Shown one piece after another: positions 45,677 to 56,406 of a DNA stretch of 64,000 nt (positions within the stretch are counted from its first letter, which is position 1; the number at the start of each line of letters is the position of its first letter). The notes beneath the pieces were generated by a model. It made no database searches, was not told where the DNA came from, and worked only from the letters and a program-made list of their open reading frames with translations. The stretch is from the NCBI GenBank assembly GCA_963790545.1, contig CAWBPA010000025.1:62001-126000 (forward strand), written 5' to 3'. Both the position numbers and the translations under genes were made by a program. This DNA comes from DATBJG01 sp963790545. Its GTDB lineage: Bacteria > Acidobacteriota > Vicinamibacteria > Vicinamibacterales > JAMQPK01.

Positions 45677-46804
45677 TCAGGCCTGGAGCTTCGGGGTTCC
45701 CGACGGCAGAAGATGCGCAATCATGCGCGCGTAGTACCGCAAGACATTACGGTCACGGACACGAACGCGGCCATGGTCCACGACGATGACGTTGCGCAAC
45801 GCCAGCAGATCGCAGCCCACTTGCACCGCATGTGCACCACTTGGTGAACCCAGATTGGCGCCGACCTCTCGCAGTGCTTCCAACAGCTCGTCAACCCGCG
45901 ACTCGAGTTCCTGCCGGGTACTCGAGGGCCGCATGGCAGCCGCAACCAGGTTCGTTGGCAGCACTTTCATCTGTAAGCCGATTGCCTGCCGCGTTCTCCG
46001 CACGAGGTCGAGCACGTCGCGCCGCGATCCCGAATCGAAGTCCTTGAGCGGAATCGGCTGGCCGAACGAGACGAGCGCCCTGGAGCGATAGCCAACGGCG
46101 TAGCGCACCATTTCGGCCAGCTCACGCGAAAAAGGTCGCTGCTGCCGCTTGACACCTTGATGGGCGAGGATGTGGTCTTCGAGAACCAGATCATACGAAA
46201 TGGCCGTGGGGACAATCACCGCATCGCGCCGGGCGGTCTGCATCGCGGCGTGAAACAGTCCGGTCTTTGCCGGTCTCAGTTCGCCGTTATAGCTGCGTCC
46301 GCCCTCGATGTAGAACATGAAGTCGTGGCGGTTCAGAAGCTCTGCGACGTAGGCCCTCAACGTGATGAGGTAACCGGGGTCCCGCATGTTGCGTCGGATC
46401 GGGATGGCTCCGGTAATGTGACGGTGGAGCAAGCCCAGCGGTCCGCCAAAGAGATTGATTCCCGCTGCGATGATGGGAGGCCGCACGTCATTGTCGTCGA
46501 GGACGAGCGGCTCTGCGAGATAGTCGATGTGGCTCTTGTGATTCGATGCGTAAATGACGCGATGCCCGCGGGTTGCCGCCTTGACGATATCGATATTTTC
46601 CGAAAGGCGCTCGATCTTGCGCAGAATGGGATAGAGAGGGTGCTTGAGCCGCCGGTAAATGGGATATCGCTGGGTCGTCTGCATTTCCTCGAGATAGCCG
46701 ATGACCTTCTCGAGTGCCGCGAAATCGGACTCGCCTTCAGTAGTCCGAAGGTAACGCACGATTTCCTCGCGCGCCAGGACGGCTTGGGCGATTTCGTCAG
46801 ACAT
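45677..46804 (-). CDS. PlsB/PlsC-type glycerol-phosphate acyltransferase
   Basis: 375 residues. Acyltransferase block I is NHKSHID (88-94, HxxxxD), block III is EGGRSYNG (167-174), with FGGPLGLLHRHITGAIPIRRN between them as in PlsB-type enzymes. It transfers acyl chains to glycerol-3-phosphate or lysophosphatidate at the membrane. The start is just after a 7-base repeat tract (46858-46906). Confidence 0.85.
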   Translation of the reverse strand: MSDEIAQAVLAREEIVRYLRTTEGESDFAALEKVIGYLEEMQTTQRYPIYRRLKHPLYPILRKIERLSENIDIVKAATRGHRVIYASNHKSHIDYLAEPLVLDDNDVRPPIIAAGINLFGGPLGLLHRHITGAIPIRRNMRDPGYLITLRAYVAELLNRHDFMFYIEGGRSYNGELRPAKTGLFHAAMQTARRDAVIVPTAISYDLVLEDHILAHQGVKRQQRPFSRELAEMVRYAVGYRSRALVSFGQPIPLKDFDSGSRRDVLDLVRRTRQAIGLQMKVLPTNLVAAAMRPSSTRQELESRVDELLEALREVGANLGSPSGAHAVQVGCDLLALRNVIVVDHGRVRVRDRNVLRYYARMIAHLLPSGTPKLQA

Positions 46805-46857
46805 GGATGAAAATGGATCGTTGGGCCGACGCCGCCGTCGACTGCCTACACTCTGTT

Positions 46858-46906
46858 GCCCGCTGCCCGCTACCGACTGCCCACTGCCTCCCGCCTACTG
46901 CCGACT
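46858..46906. repeat. degenerate 7-base tandem array, locus B
   Basis: Seven consecutive 7-base units with consensus GCCCACT (variants GCCCGCT, ACCGACT, GCCTACT, GCCGACT) fill the 111-base space between two minus-strand genes. The period is exact, with no gaps. Confidence 0.9.
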
Positions 46907-46915
46907 GTCTTTGTA

Positions 46916-47260
46916 TCACTCCCTCGCTTCCCAGTACAAGAGCGATAGACCGCCGGCCAGCACGATAGTCGTGACGATCGTCGAGCCGTGAGAAGCGGAG
47001 CTGCGGAGCATCGAGAGGCCCGGGGCGCCCACAGCCACATAGGCGACGGTCACGAGCATGATGAACACGATTGCGATCCGGAGATTGAAGTGCACAGGCT
47101 TCGGCCCGAGGACCCGCATGCCGATGAGGGCCGCAAGCATCACGCCACCCAGAACCGACGCGCCGACCTCCCCTGTCTCGAAAATCCTGTCGAGCGTTCC
47201 GCCGAGCCATGCGACCAACGCCAGCACATACAGATACCGCAACACGATCATCGTCCTCAT
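46916..47260 (-). CDS. small membrane protein, DUF4149-like
   Basis: 114 residues with four membrane helices: VLRYLYVLALVAWLGGTL at the start with the typical WLGG, then LGGVMLAALIGMR, RIAIVFIMLVTVAYVAVG and ITTIVLAGGLSLLYW. DUF4149-type proteins have no known function. It is transcribed divergently from the DUF255 gene, with only 18 bases between the two starts. Confidence 0.6.
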   Translation of the reverse strand: MRTMIVLRYLYVLALVAWLGGTLDRIFETGEVGASVLGGVMLAALIGMRVLGPKPVHFNLRIAIVFIMLVTVAYVAVGAPGLSMLRSSASHGSTIVTTIVLAGGLSLLYWEARE

Positions 47261-47267
47261 TATAATG
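47258..47267. promoter_or_regulatory. palindromic -10 element shared by divergent genes
   Basis: CATTATAATG is a perfect 10-base palindrome containing TATAAT on both strands. Reading right, TATAAT is 12 bases before ATG 47279. Reading left, TATAAT sits just before ATG 47251 of the membrane protein. Both transcripts would be leaderless or nearly so. No clear -35 is visible. Confidence 0.45.
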
Positions 47268-47278
47268 ACCTTCTGAAC

Positions 47279-48858
47279 ATGTCTGACACGCCGCCCACCA
47301 TCGACTGGTGTGACTGGGAACCAGAGGCCTTCGCACGCGCCGCGCGCGAAGATAAGCCGATTCTGCTGTCGCTGGTTGCGCCGTGGTGCGAGCACTGCGT
47401 GGCAATGGACCGTTCCACCTATACCCGCGCGGACGTGGCGCGTCTCGTCGATGCCAGGTTCGTCGCGATCAGGGTCGACACCGATCGCCGGCCGGACATC
47501 AACGAGCGGTACAACCTCGGCGGCTGGCCAACGACGGCATTCCTCACGCCCGACGGGCAGGTCTTCGGCGGAGGCACGTTCATCGACGCCGAACGCATGC
47601 CAGGCGTGCTCGCGGATGTCGCCGAGGCGTTCGTCCATCGCCGCAGCGAAATTGCGACACGTACGGCTGCCGCGCGTGGCAGCGGACAGCCTCACACGCC
47701 GAGATGCAGGCGCAAGAACCTGGCGGGAATGGATGGCCGGTGTCCTGAACGACGATCCGGTCGAGTGGTTGTCGTCGCAGCTTCTCGAATCGTTCGATCC
47801 CGAAGAGGGAGGCTTTGGCGTCGGACCGAAATTTCCTCACGTTCCCGCGCTCACACTGGCGCTCGAGCGATACGGTGACACGCGTAATCCGCTCCTGCGC
47901 GATCTGGTCACGGCATCGCTCGATCGTCTGACGCTACTGTCCGATCCCAACGAGGGCGGGTTCTTTCGATATGCCTCAAATCGAGACTGGAGCGGGCCGC
48001 ACACGGCCAAACTGCTCGCCGATAACGCCGATCTCATCCGCCTGTATCTTGATGCCGGCGAGGCGCTCGAGCGTCGGCAGTACCTGGACCTCGCGCGACG
48101 GACGCTCGATTGGGTCCAGCGGGTGCTCGCCCGTCCACGTGGGGGCTTTGCCGCCAGTCAGGCCGCCAACTCTGCGTACTACGAGCGTGCCGCCGAGGCC
48201 GATCGCACGCTGCGCCTGGCTCCGAAGGTGGATGAGGCGGCGTATGCGGATTCGAATGCCGCAATGATTGCCGTGTTTTTCCGGGCCGCAGAGGCTTTCG
48301 GCGACCCATCGTTACGCGATCTGGCACTGCGCAGCCTGGATGAAATGATGCTCGCCGGCTACCGCCCGGGGAGCGGTGTCGCGCATGTTATTGCCCCTGA
48401 GCCGGATGTCTGGGGGCTGCTTGCCGACCAGGTGCGCGTGGTCGAGGCGCTCCTCTTGGCGCACATGGCGACGGACCAGCTGCCGTATTCAATGCTGGCG
48501 GCCGAGGTCATGGAGTACACGATGGCAGCGATGTGGGATGAACACGAGGGCGGGCTGCGCGATCGCGCCTGTCGCAGCCCGACCCGGAATTGGGTCTCCT
48601 CGGCCGCAGATTCCGGCCGTTCGTGACCAACTGCGAGGCCGCCCGCATGCTGTTCCGCTTGAGCCTGGTGACCAGAAGAAAGACATACCTGAACCGGCGA
48701 CGCAAACACTCGCAAGTCTCGGCACTGCCTACCGAGAAGACCCGCTCGTTGGTGCCTCGTACGGACTTGCCGTCCGCGAGATCAGTGAAGGCCGACTCCC
48801 TCGTGGTTGGGCTCTGTCGTATGTGGACTGGCGGCTCTCGGAACCCGACGACGACTAG
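47279..48858 (+). CDS. DUF255 thioredoxin-domain protein (YyaL/SPATA20-like), several frameshifts
   Basis: MSDTPPTIDWCDWEPEAFARAAREDKPILLSLVAPWCEHCVAMDRSTY is the DUF255 thioredoxin-like start with C-E-H-C at the redox site. Shifts near 47690, 48590 and 48710 then join the six-hairpin-like half: LNDDPVEWLSSQLLESFDPEEGGFGVGPKFPHVPAL, NEGGFFRYASNRDWS, DVWGLLADQ and ISEGRLPRGWALSYVDWRL at the C-terminus. About 525 residues. The family combines a thioredoxin fold with an alpha/alpha barrel; the substrate is unknown. Confidence 0.75.
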
Positions 48859-48865
48859 AAGATTT

Positions 48866-49014
48866 GTGATTAGTGAATCGCGATTAGTGAATCGTTGGCG
48901 ATTGGCGAATTGCGAGTCGCGATTTATTTGTGAATCAGCCAATAATTCACCAGTCAGGAATCGTCAATCACCAACGATTCACGAATCACGAATCGGGAAA
49001 TCACTAATGATTTG
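48866..49014. repeat. inverted pair of 7-base tandem arrays, locus C
   Basis: Left arm: eight 7-base units from 48866 (GTGATTA, GTGAATC, GCGATTA and variants). Right arm: units such as GATTCAC and GAATCAC, about 48962-49014, complementary to the left. The whole can fold as a long imperfect hairpin and fills the 175-base space between the DUF255 and transketolase genes. Confidence 0.85.
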
Positions 49015-49033
49015 GTGATAAACTCCTGCCCCC

Positions 49034-50916
49034 ATGGATCAGGCCGCTCGCATTGCCGCGCTCAAGAACGTCGCCACCCAGCTTCGCATCGACTCCATCC
49101 GTTCGACGACTGCCGCCGCCAGCGGTCATCCGACGAGTTGCTGCTCGGCGGCTGAGATTGTCTCGACGCTGTTTTTCTCCGAGCTGCGGTTCGATCCCAA
49201 GCATCCGCAGAATCCCGACAACGATCGATTCGTGCTGTCGAAGGGGCACGCGGCGCCGATTCTTTACAGTGCCTGGGCGCGGGCTGGAGCGTTTGATCCG
49301 GCCGAGCTCCTGAAGCTGCGCCAGATTGGCTCCGACCTGGAGGGCCATCCGACGCCGCGGCTCCCGTTCGTCGACGTCGCCACCGGATCGCTCGGTCAGG
49401 GCATTTGCGCGGCCGTGGGTATCGCGCTCAACGCCCGATTGATTCGAGTCCGACTACCGAACGTACGTCCTCCTCGGCGACGGTGAATCGGCCGAAGGCT
49501 CGGTATGGGAAGCAGCGACGGTCGCAGAGTTCCATCGACTGGATGCGTTGTGCGCGATCGTTGACGTCAATGCGTTCGGGCAGAGTCAGCGCGACACAGC
49601 TGGGCCACAATGTTGATGAGATTGCCAAACGTTGGAAGGCCTTCGGCTGGCACGCCGTGGTCGTCGATGGGCACGACGTGGCCGCCCTCCTGGCCGCGTA
49701 CGATGAAGCACGCGCCACGCGCGGGCGTCCGACCGTCATCGTGGCGCGAACCATCAAAGGCCGCGGGATCTCGTTTGCGGAAGGGAAAGACGGATGGCAC
49801 GGCAAGCCGCTCAAAGACGACGAAATGGCGCGAGCCATCGCCGAACTCGAGGCTGGCTTGATTCCAGGGCCCGGTGCATCGATCAGGGCTGGCAGCCGGA
49901 TTGACGATTCGCAAACCGACCGCAGCGTCACGTGTCCGAAAACCACCGGGGACCGCCGCGCCGCCGGCCTATAACCTCGGTGACAACGTTGCGACTCGCG
50001 AAGCGTACGGGACCGCGATCGCAAAACTCGCCGAGGTTGACCCGAGAGTGGTGGCGCTCGACGCCGACGTGAAGAACTCGACGTTCAGCGAGAAGCTCGA
50101 GAAAGTGCGCCCGGATCGTTTTTTCCAGAACTTCATTGCCGAACAGATCATGGTCGGCGCGGCCATGGGATTGGCGGCGCGGGGGGCCATTCCGTTCCCT
50201 CGACCTTCGCCTGTTTTCTGACGCGCGCGTACGATTTCATTCGAATGGCGGCGATCAGCAATCTGAACATCAAGCTGGCCGGCTCGCATGCGGGCGTCTC
50301 GATTGGGGAGGATGGCCCGTCGCAGATGGGCCTCGAGGACCTCGCGATGATGCGCGCGCAGCCCAACACGACCGTGCTCTATCCCTGTGACGCCGTCAGC
50401 GCCGAACATCTGGTGACACTGGCTGCTCAGCATCCGGGAATGGTGTACATCCGCACGTCGCGACCGAAAACGGCGGTGATCTATCGCAACGACGAGCGGT
50501 TCGAGATTGGCGGATCGAAGACGCTCCGTGAAAGCGCCTCGGACTCGGCCACGGTCGTCGCGGTAGGCGTCACCGTGTTCGAGGCGCTGAAGGCGCACGA
50601 TCGGCTTCGCCAGTCGGGTATCAACGTGCGAGTCATTGATGCGTACTCGGTTCAGCCTATCGATCGTGCGACACTCGTCCGTGCCGGCCGGCTGACCGGC
50701 AACGTCATCATTACGGTCGAAGATCACTATGCGGCGGGCGGACTTGGCGACGCCGTCGCGGCGGCCGTCGCCTCCGACGGCATTGCGGTCCATCGTCTCG
50801 CTGTCCGGGAAATCCCCCGTAGCGGCAAGGCCGAGGAGCTGCTCGATCGCTTCGGGATCAGCGCCGCGCAGATCGAGCAGGCGGTGCTCAAGACCAGGCA
50901 GGAAGTCAGAACGTAG
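49034..50916 (+). CDS. tkt: transketolase, several frameshifts
   Basis: ATG 49034 begins the N-terminal TPP domain (RIDSIRSTTAAASGHPTSCCSAAEIVSTLFF, FVLSKGHAAPILYSAW, GSLGQG). Shifts near 49445, 49590, 49935 and 50205 are needed to read GDGESAEGSVWEAATVAEF with the cofactor motif, GWHAVVVDGHD, then the pyrimidine domain (NLGDNVATREAYG, KLAGSHAGVSIGEDGPSQMGLEDLAMMRAQP) and the C-terminal domain (VRVIDAYSVQPID). About 620 residues. Key enzyme of the pentose phosphate pathway, so the shifts are probably errors. Confidence 0.85.
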
Positions 50917-50942
50917 AAGACAGAAGACAGAAGACAGAAGAC
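50915..50942. repeat. exact 7-base tandem array, locus D
   Basis: Four perfect copies of AGAAGAC just after the transketolase stop (50914-50916 overlaps it). The following 186 bases to 51128 hold no gene that I can support. Confidence 0.9.
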
Positions 50943-51128
50943 GGATGATCCTTTCTCGCTTCGCAATCCCAACTTCCTCTCGAGAACTCGCTCAAGTCTC
51001 AACAACGTGTCCAGATAGACGTCACCTGCCGCCGATCAGCTGGGAATCCATACATCTCTGACGCCGATTTCGCTGGTATCAGCCTTGCACTGTTCCGCGT
51101 GTAGCGCTTGGGATGTTGGAGGTATCAC

Positions 51129-51714
51129 ATGAGAAAAGCCCGTATTTTGACCAGCCTGCTCCTCGTTGCGAGCATGACAGGGCTGGGGACAACGCACATT
51201 GCCGCGACATCAGGTAGGACAGTTGACGTCGGTACGGAACTCGACGTTCGACTTCAGACGCCGCTCGAGCTCGAAGACGTCGAAGGTCGAAGACCGGTTC
51301 GAAGCCACCACGCTCGTCGATCTGACGAAAGACGGGGAAACGCTCATTCCCGCGGGCTCCGTCGTTCGAGGGTTTGTCAGCGCCGTGGACGATGCAGGGC
51401 GACTCGATCGGAAAGGGCGCTTGTCCTTGACGTTCGACGAGATACGCATCACCGGGCGTCGATACCCATTTCGCGCCAATGTGACCAAGGCCATCGAAAG
51501 CGAGGGCATTGAAAGTGAAGTCGGCAAGATCGGCGCGGGAGCTGGCCTTGGCGGGCTCATTGGCGGCATCCTCGGCGGAGCCAAAGGTGCCATTACCGGG
51601 ATTCTGATTGGCGCCGGCGGTGTTGTGGCGGCGACGGAAGGTGAGGATGTCGACCTGCCGGTCGGCACGGTACTGCGGATCCGCGTCGACTCTCCGCTGG
51701 ATCTCGGAAGCTGA
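51129..51714 (+). CDS. secreted protein with glycine-zipper segment, one frameshift
   Basis: ATG 51129 opens a signal peptide (MRKARILTSLLLVASMTGLG...). A shift near 51273 joins DVGTELDVRLQTPL to KVEDRFEATTLVDLTKDGETLIPAGSVVRGFVSAVDDAGRLDRKGRLSLTFDEI. After about 130 residues comes a glycine zipper, GAGAGLGGLIGGILGGAKGA, and a final VDLPVGTVLRIRVDSPLDL. It resembles outer-envelope proteins whose glycine-rich helix spans or stacks in the membrane. Function unknown. Confidence 0.65.
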
Positions 51715-51720
51715 CGAAAA

Positions 51721-51781
51721 GGGTGCCGGGTGCCTCGTGCTTGGTGCTTGGTGCTGTGCCGGGTGCTGGGTGCAGGGTGCC
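51721..51781. repeat. degenerate 7-base tandem array, locus E
   Basis: Nine units of consensus GGGTGCY (GGGTGCC, TGGTGCT, GGGTGCA); one unit is cut to five bases. It lies between two convergent genes, starting 7 bases after the + strand stop and ending 5 bases before the minus-strand stop. Confidence 0.9.
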
Positions 51782-51785
51782 CGCG

Positions 51786-53942
51786 CTACCTTTCTTCCAG
51801 AATTTCCAGCTCGTGGACCGACCAGAACCATGTCCGCGTTGCGGCGGTCTGGCGGATTCGCAGCGTCTGGGTCCGGTTAGGCGGCAGCCGGAGTCGATGG
51901 GCGGATACCGTTCGCCGGCGACGATTCCACGCGCGAACGGCACGAGCACATCGTCGTTGTACAGAATGACCGATTGCCCCTGCTCGTCGGTTCCGTCTAC
52001 GGTCAAGTGTCGAGGGTAATCACCAAAACTTCGCGCGGCCATTCGAATCCGGAGCACCCGCACGTCCACTGGTGCGTCCAGCTCGATTTGAATCCATTCA
52101 TCACCAGACTGAGCCTTGCCGCTAATCCAGCGCGTATCTGGATTCCCATCGATGGCCATGGGGAGTCGGTCGGCCGCATGCGACGAGGTGACCCGCCAGC
52201 GGCTTCGAGGGATCGGCGTTGGTGGCACGACAAGGCGCCATTCAACCGAGAGGGGTTTCAGCTCGAGCACGAAGACCGTCCGAAAGTCATAGACATTGAG
52301 GACCTGATCGCTCGCGGTCATGGCCGCCAGCGTCGCCTGGCCGGCCTCCGGTGCGTCGTAATCCCGCGGGTGACTGATGACGAACCGTATCCCCAGCGTG
52401 CTCAACATGCGCAGCGTGCGATTGATCCGGGCCAGATCGTTCAGCGGCGATCCGGGACCACCAAGAAAGCTCTGGAGCCCCGAGCCGTACCCGCTGTAGC
52501 CATTCACAATCTGATGACCGTGCAGCAACGTCGCGAACTGGTAGGTGAGCGTCGGGTGCAGCGACCAGGAGAGTATCGGGAGCTCGAGCGTACCACCCGG
52601 CGGCTGGCGAGCAAGCCACGTGTAGGCGGCACGATCCTCCTGTCGACCGCGTGGATCGAAGGGCACCATTGGAGCGGGTACGATCCAACCCTCGCCCGCG
52701 GCCACGAGGGCGAGCACGATCCCCGCCATCAGACGTTGTCGCTGACTCGAGCCGCTCGAACAACCGCGCCGCCCCGATGGCCGCAAGCACCGAGAGCGAC
52801 AGAAAGACCAGGATCGAACTGCGCGCAGGCGCTCGCAGACCATTCATGCCCGGCACGACTCGCGCAAAGGCAAGATAAGGGCCCACCTGACCGAGACGGG
52901 ATCCCCAGAACGAAGGTTCCGGTCCGAGTGAGAGCACGAATCCCAGCAGCGCAATCGCTGCGTACAACCGAACCGTCTTCCTCTTCGTGCTTCCGTTCTT
53001 CCAGAGCGCGAGACCTGCGAGCGTGAGAGCAACAAGACCGGGAAACAGTTGGCGCTCCGGTATCTGCGGACCTTGCAGCCATCGATCCGGTAGCCATCCG
53101 TAGGAACGGACGATGCCTGCCGGAACCAGATAGGAGGCGGCGTCAGCGCTGAAGTTGATCAGATCGGAGTAGGTGCGCGCAAACCCTGTTTCCGCACGCG
53201 ATCGCACGTACGCCCACACGAACGGAGAGAGTACGAGCAGTATGGCGGCCGCGGCGGCAGCCAGCTGCGGCACCACGACGCGCCATCGCGCGCGTACCGC
53301 GTCCAGGTGAAACAAGACGACGAGAGCGGCGGCAAAGCCGAGAAAATACAGGAAGTACCCATTCGAGAGCGCCTGCATGGCAAACGCGCCCGCAAACGCG
53401 GCGAGCGCACCAACGGAGCCGACTGAGAGAAAGCGGTGCAATCCCCACAGGCTGATCGGCATCCATCCTGAGCTCAGGACTTGAAGGTGTGACAAATGGT
53501 CGGCGCGATACGGGGCGAACGCGAACACGACACCAGCCACGGCCGCCGCTGGTCGGCTGCCGGTGAGTGACCTGGCAAGGAGATACATGCCGGCGCCCGC
53601 CAGCGTATAGGCGACGAGAACACCGGCATTGTAGGTGGCGACAGCGTTGCCCGACAGCCAGTAGACCGGCGCAACAAGCAGGGCGACGCCGAAGTAGTGT
53701 TCGGACAGTGCGAGGGTGCCCCTGGCCGGGAAAAAGATTGGAGCGTCCCAGAACCCCCGGAGTCCGTCGCGTAGACGGTCCGACACCCAGCCGAGCACCC
53801 AGGCGCTAAACAGCGGGTCGCCAAGATCCCCAGGCAGGGCCGTGCCAATCTGCGCGGCGAGCGGCCATGTGCAGACCACGGCAAGGGCCGCAAATCCGGC
53901 CACAACCGTCAGGCCTTCAATCCAACGAGCACGTTGGAGCAT
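51786..53942 (-). CDS. multi-span membrane protein with C-terminal discoidin (F5/8C-like) domain, frameshifted
   Basis: From ATG 53942: about ten membrane helices in the pattern of a GT-C type glycosyltransferase or YfhO-like protein (LPGDLGDPLFSAWVLGWVSDRL, GVVFAFAPYRADHLSHLQVLSSGWMPISLWGLHR), then a soluble loop (AAYTWLARQPPGGTLELPI). Shifts near 52765 and 51895 join it to a discoidin-like domain (RVTSSHAADRLPMAIDGNPDTRWIS, WIQIELDAPVDVRVLRI), ending TRTWFWSVHELEILEER at 51786. Over 700 residues. Perhaps a lipid-linked sugar transferase binding extracellular glycans. Confidence 0.65.
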
Positions 53943-54176
53943 CAGCAACTTGCGTTCGGTTTGGCGGTCAACGGCGTTCTGTGAGATCGGAACATGCCCT
54001 GAAATGTGCGTGGACCCGCATCTTATTGCACGGATCCGACGCCAGCAAGCCAACTGCCGTGGCGTCATTCTTGAATCCCGGACCCGCCCGGAGCCGATAA
54101 GCCCTGCGCGGCGGATGAAGTTGTCACCTTTGGGTGCCACCTCGGTCAAATCTACGCGACGAGGGACTTTTCGTAC

Positions 54177-56357
54177 ATGCACAACCGGATGAGCTTGGGG
54201 CTCGTGGTCGCACTGATGGCACTCACGATTGGAGGCCGTTCTGCGACAGCGCAGTCCCCCTCGCCAGTACCGCTGCGTACAAACGGCGGAGCATCCGTCA
54301 TCGTCGATGCGTCTCGCTCGTCGTCGTGGACGATGAAGAACGATCACGTGTCGCTGACCGTTGGTCTCGGGGCAGACGGGGCGCTTCGCATGCTGTCGCT
54401 GGGAAGCCCGGCGACCTCATCGGTCAGGCTCGACAGTGGCGCTGACACCTTCCTGACGGTGGATGGTCAGTTATTGCCGTTGGGGCTTCGGCAGGCTGGA
54501 TTCACATTCGTGAGCCACGCGACCTCCGACCATCCGTCCGGGGTAGAGCTCGCCCTGACGTTTGCGCTCGGCGGGCGCGGCCTGCTCGTGACCCGTCACT
54601 ACGTCGTGTATTCGAGTTCCCCGGTCGTCGAGATCTGGACGTCGGTGAGTGTGGACGGCCAGCGATCGGTACAGATCTCCAATCTCAACGCTTACGATCT
54701 CGCGCTGCCCCCTGGCACGCTGTCCTGGATCACGGGCCTTGAAACGCCAGAGGCCGAGGGTGGCCCGTTTACTTCTCGCCGTGAACGGCCGCAGCCAGGT
54801 GAGGTCGTGCGCCTCGGCGCCTCGGGGCGCTCGACGGAAACGGCCATCCCCTGGTGGTCGCTCGATACGGGCAGCGTGCAGTTGTTCGGTGGCCTCATAT
54901 GGTCTGGGGCCTGGGCGGCCGAGTTTGCGCGAGATGAAGGCTCGTTACATATCTCGATGGGACTGCCCAACAGCCCGACGGAGGTGCGATTCGATGCGCC
55001 GCTCGAAATGCCGCATGCGTTTCTTGGGGTGACGAGAAACGATGCGTTCGCGCTCTCTGCGGCCATGCGGGCATTCGTTCTCGAAGGGATCCGCCACGGC
55101 CGTCCCTTCGAGCTGCCCGTCATTTACAACACGTGGTTCATCTACGGCACGCGGATGGACGAGGAACAGATTCGCGACGAGATGGAGCGAGTGGCCAGGC
55201 TGGGCGTCGAGGTCTTCGTCCTGGATGCGGGCTGGTATGTCGGCGGCGGACGGGGCGAGTTCTTCGATTTCGAGGAGGGGCTCGGATCCTGGCAGGTTGA
55301 TACCAGTCGCTTTCCGAAAGGGTTGGCGAGCCTGACCGACTACGCACACAGCCTGGGCATGCGTTTTGGACTTTGGGTCGAGCCCGAACGCTCGTCACTC
55401 TCGTGGCTGAACCAGTCCGGGCTGGCGCGCGAGGAGTGGCTCGTCACGAGCAGCGGTCGCTACGACCCGGGGTTATCGAATGAAGACGCCAAGGTCGGCC
55501 AGCTTTGTCTGGCTGACGAACGAGTGCGGGGATGGATGCTCGAACGCCTGTTTGGTCTGATCGACAGCGTGCGCCCCGACTACGTGAAATGGGACAACAA
55601 TCGCTGGTTCAATTGCGATCGGGCGGGCCATGGGCACGGTCCAGGGGATGGGAACCTGCGCCAGGTCGAGGGGCTGTATGCGGTGCTCAATCAGCTCCGC
55701 CTGCGGTATCCGCAGATGTTGATTGAGAACGTGTCTGGCGGCGGCAACCGCCTCGACTTTGCGATGTTGCGGTATTCGGACATCGCATGGATGGACGATC
55801 GATCGGCGCCCTCTCTCTTCGTGCGCCACAATCTCGAGGGGCTGGGCACGGTCTTCCCGCCCGCCCACCTCTTTTCCTTCATCATGGGCAACGCGTCGGA
55901 GCCTTTGCTGCGGGCCGACGATCTGGCGATGCTGGCCCGGAGTCGAATGCCTGGTGTGCTCGGCCTGTCGGTGAAGACCAGTGACCTCACCGACGAGGAG
56001 CGTGAACTTCTGGGACGGGAGATCGCGCACTACAAGAGGTTTCGACCCATTCTCCAGAACGGCAGCGTGACGCTGCTGACGCCCCAGGTGCCGCGCAGCG
56101 GGTCGCGCGAGTGGGATGCCTTGCAGGTCACGTCGGCAACGACCGGCGAGACCATCGTGTTTGCGTTCGCGACGCCCGAGGCCCCCAACCGCACCACCGT
56201 GCGGCCGCAAGGGCTCGATCCCGCAGCCAGCTACCGCGTCGAGTCGATCGATCACGGACAGCTTGGCGTGGCAACCGGAGCCGACCTGATGAACGGTGGA
56301 ATCGAGCTCAATGACTCCTCCACCTCGGACGCGCACATTCTCCTGATAAGCCCATAG
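54177..56357 (+). CDS. secreted alpha-galactosidase, GH36 family
   Basis: 726 intact residues with a leader (about 1-26). After a beta-rich N-domain, the barrel begins about residue 320 (PVIYNTWFIYG, VEVFVLDAGWYVGGGRGEFF). The nucleophile Asp is in YVKWDNNRWF (about 467-476), and the acid/base is in SGGGNRLDFAMLRYSDIAWMDD (about 521-541). It releases terminal alpha-galactose from plant or microbial glycans. Divergent from the membrane glycosyltransferase-like gene across a 234-base space with no further gene seen. Confidence 0.9.
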   Translation: MHNRMSLGLVVALMALTIGGRSATAQSPSPVPLRTNGGASVIVDASRSSSWTMKNDHVSLTVGLGADGALRMLSLGSPATSSVRLDSGADTFLTVDGQLLPLGLRQAGFTFVSHATSDHPSGVELALTFALGGRGLLVTRHYVVYSSSPVVEIWTSVSVDGQRSVQISNLNAYDLALPPGTLSWITGLETPEAEGGPFTSRRERPQPGEVVRLGASGRSTETAIPWWSLDTGSVQLFGGLIWSGAWAAEFARDEGSLHISMGLPNSPTEVRFDAPLEMPHAFLGVTRNDAFALSAAMRAFVLEGIRHGRPFELPVIYNTWFIYGTRMDEEQIRDEMERVARLGVEVFVLDAGWYVGGGRGEFFDFEEGLGSWQVDTSRFPKGLASLTDYAHSLGMRFGLWVEPERSSLSWLNQSGLAREEWLVTSSGRYDPGLSNEDAKVGQLCLADERVRGWMLERLFGLIDSVRPDYVKWDNNRWFNCDRAGHGHGPGDGNLRQVEGLYAVLNQLRLRYPQMLIENVSGGGNRLDFAMLRYSDIAWMDDRSAPSLFVRHNLEGLGTVFPPAHLFSFIMGNASEPLLRADDLAMLARSRMPGVLGLSVKTSDLTDEERELLGREIAHYKRFRPILQNGSVTLLTPQVPRSGSREWDALQVTSATTGETIVFAFATPEAPNRTTVRPQGLDPAASYRVESIDHGQLGVATGADLMNGGIELNDSSTSDAHILLISP

Positions 56358-56406
56358 TTGCCGACAGCCCTCGCCGGCCACGGTCGTTCGCATCGGCAGA
56401 GCTGAT

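Noticed and set aside
48866..49014. CRISPR array
   Set aside because: The units are contiguous 7-base repeats without spacers, and no cas gene is visible.
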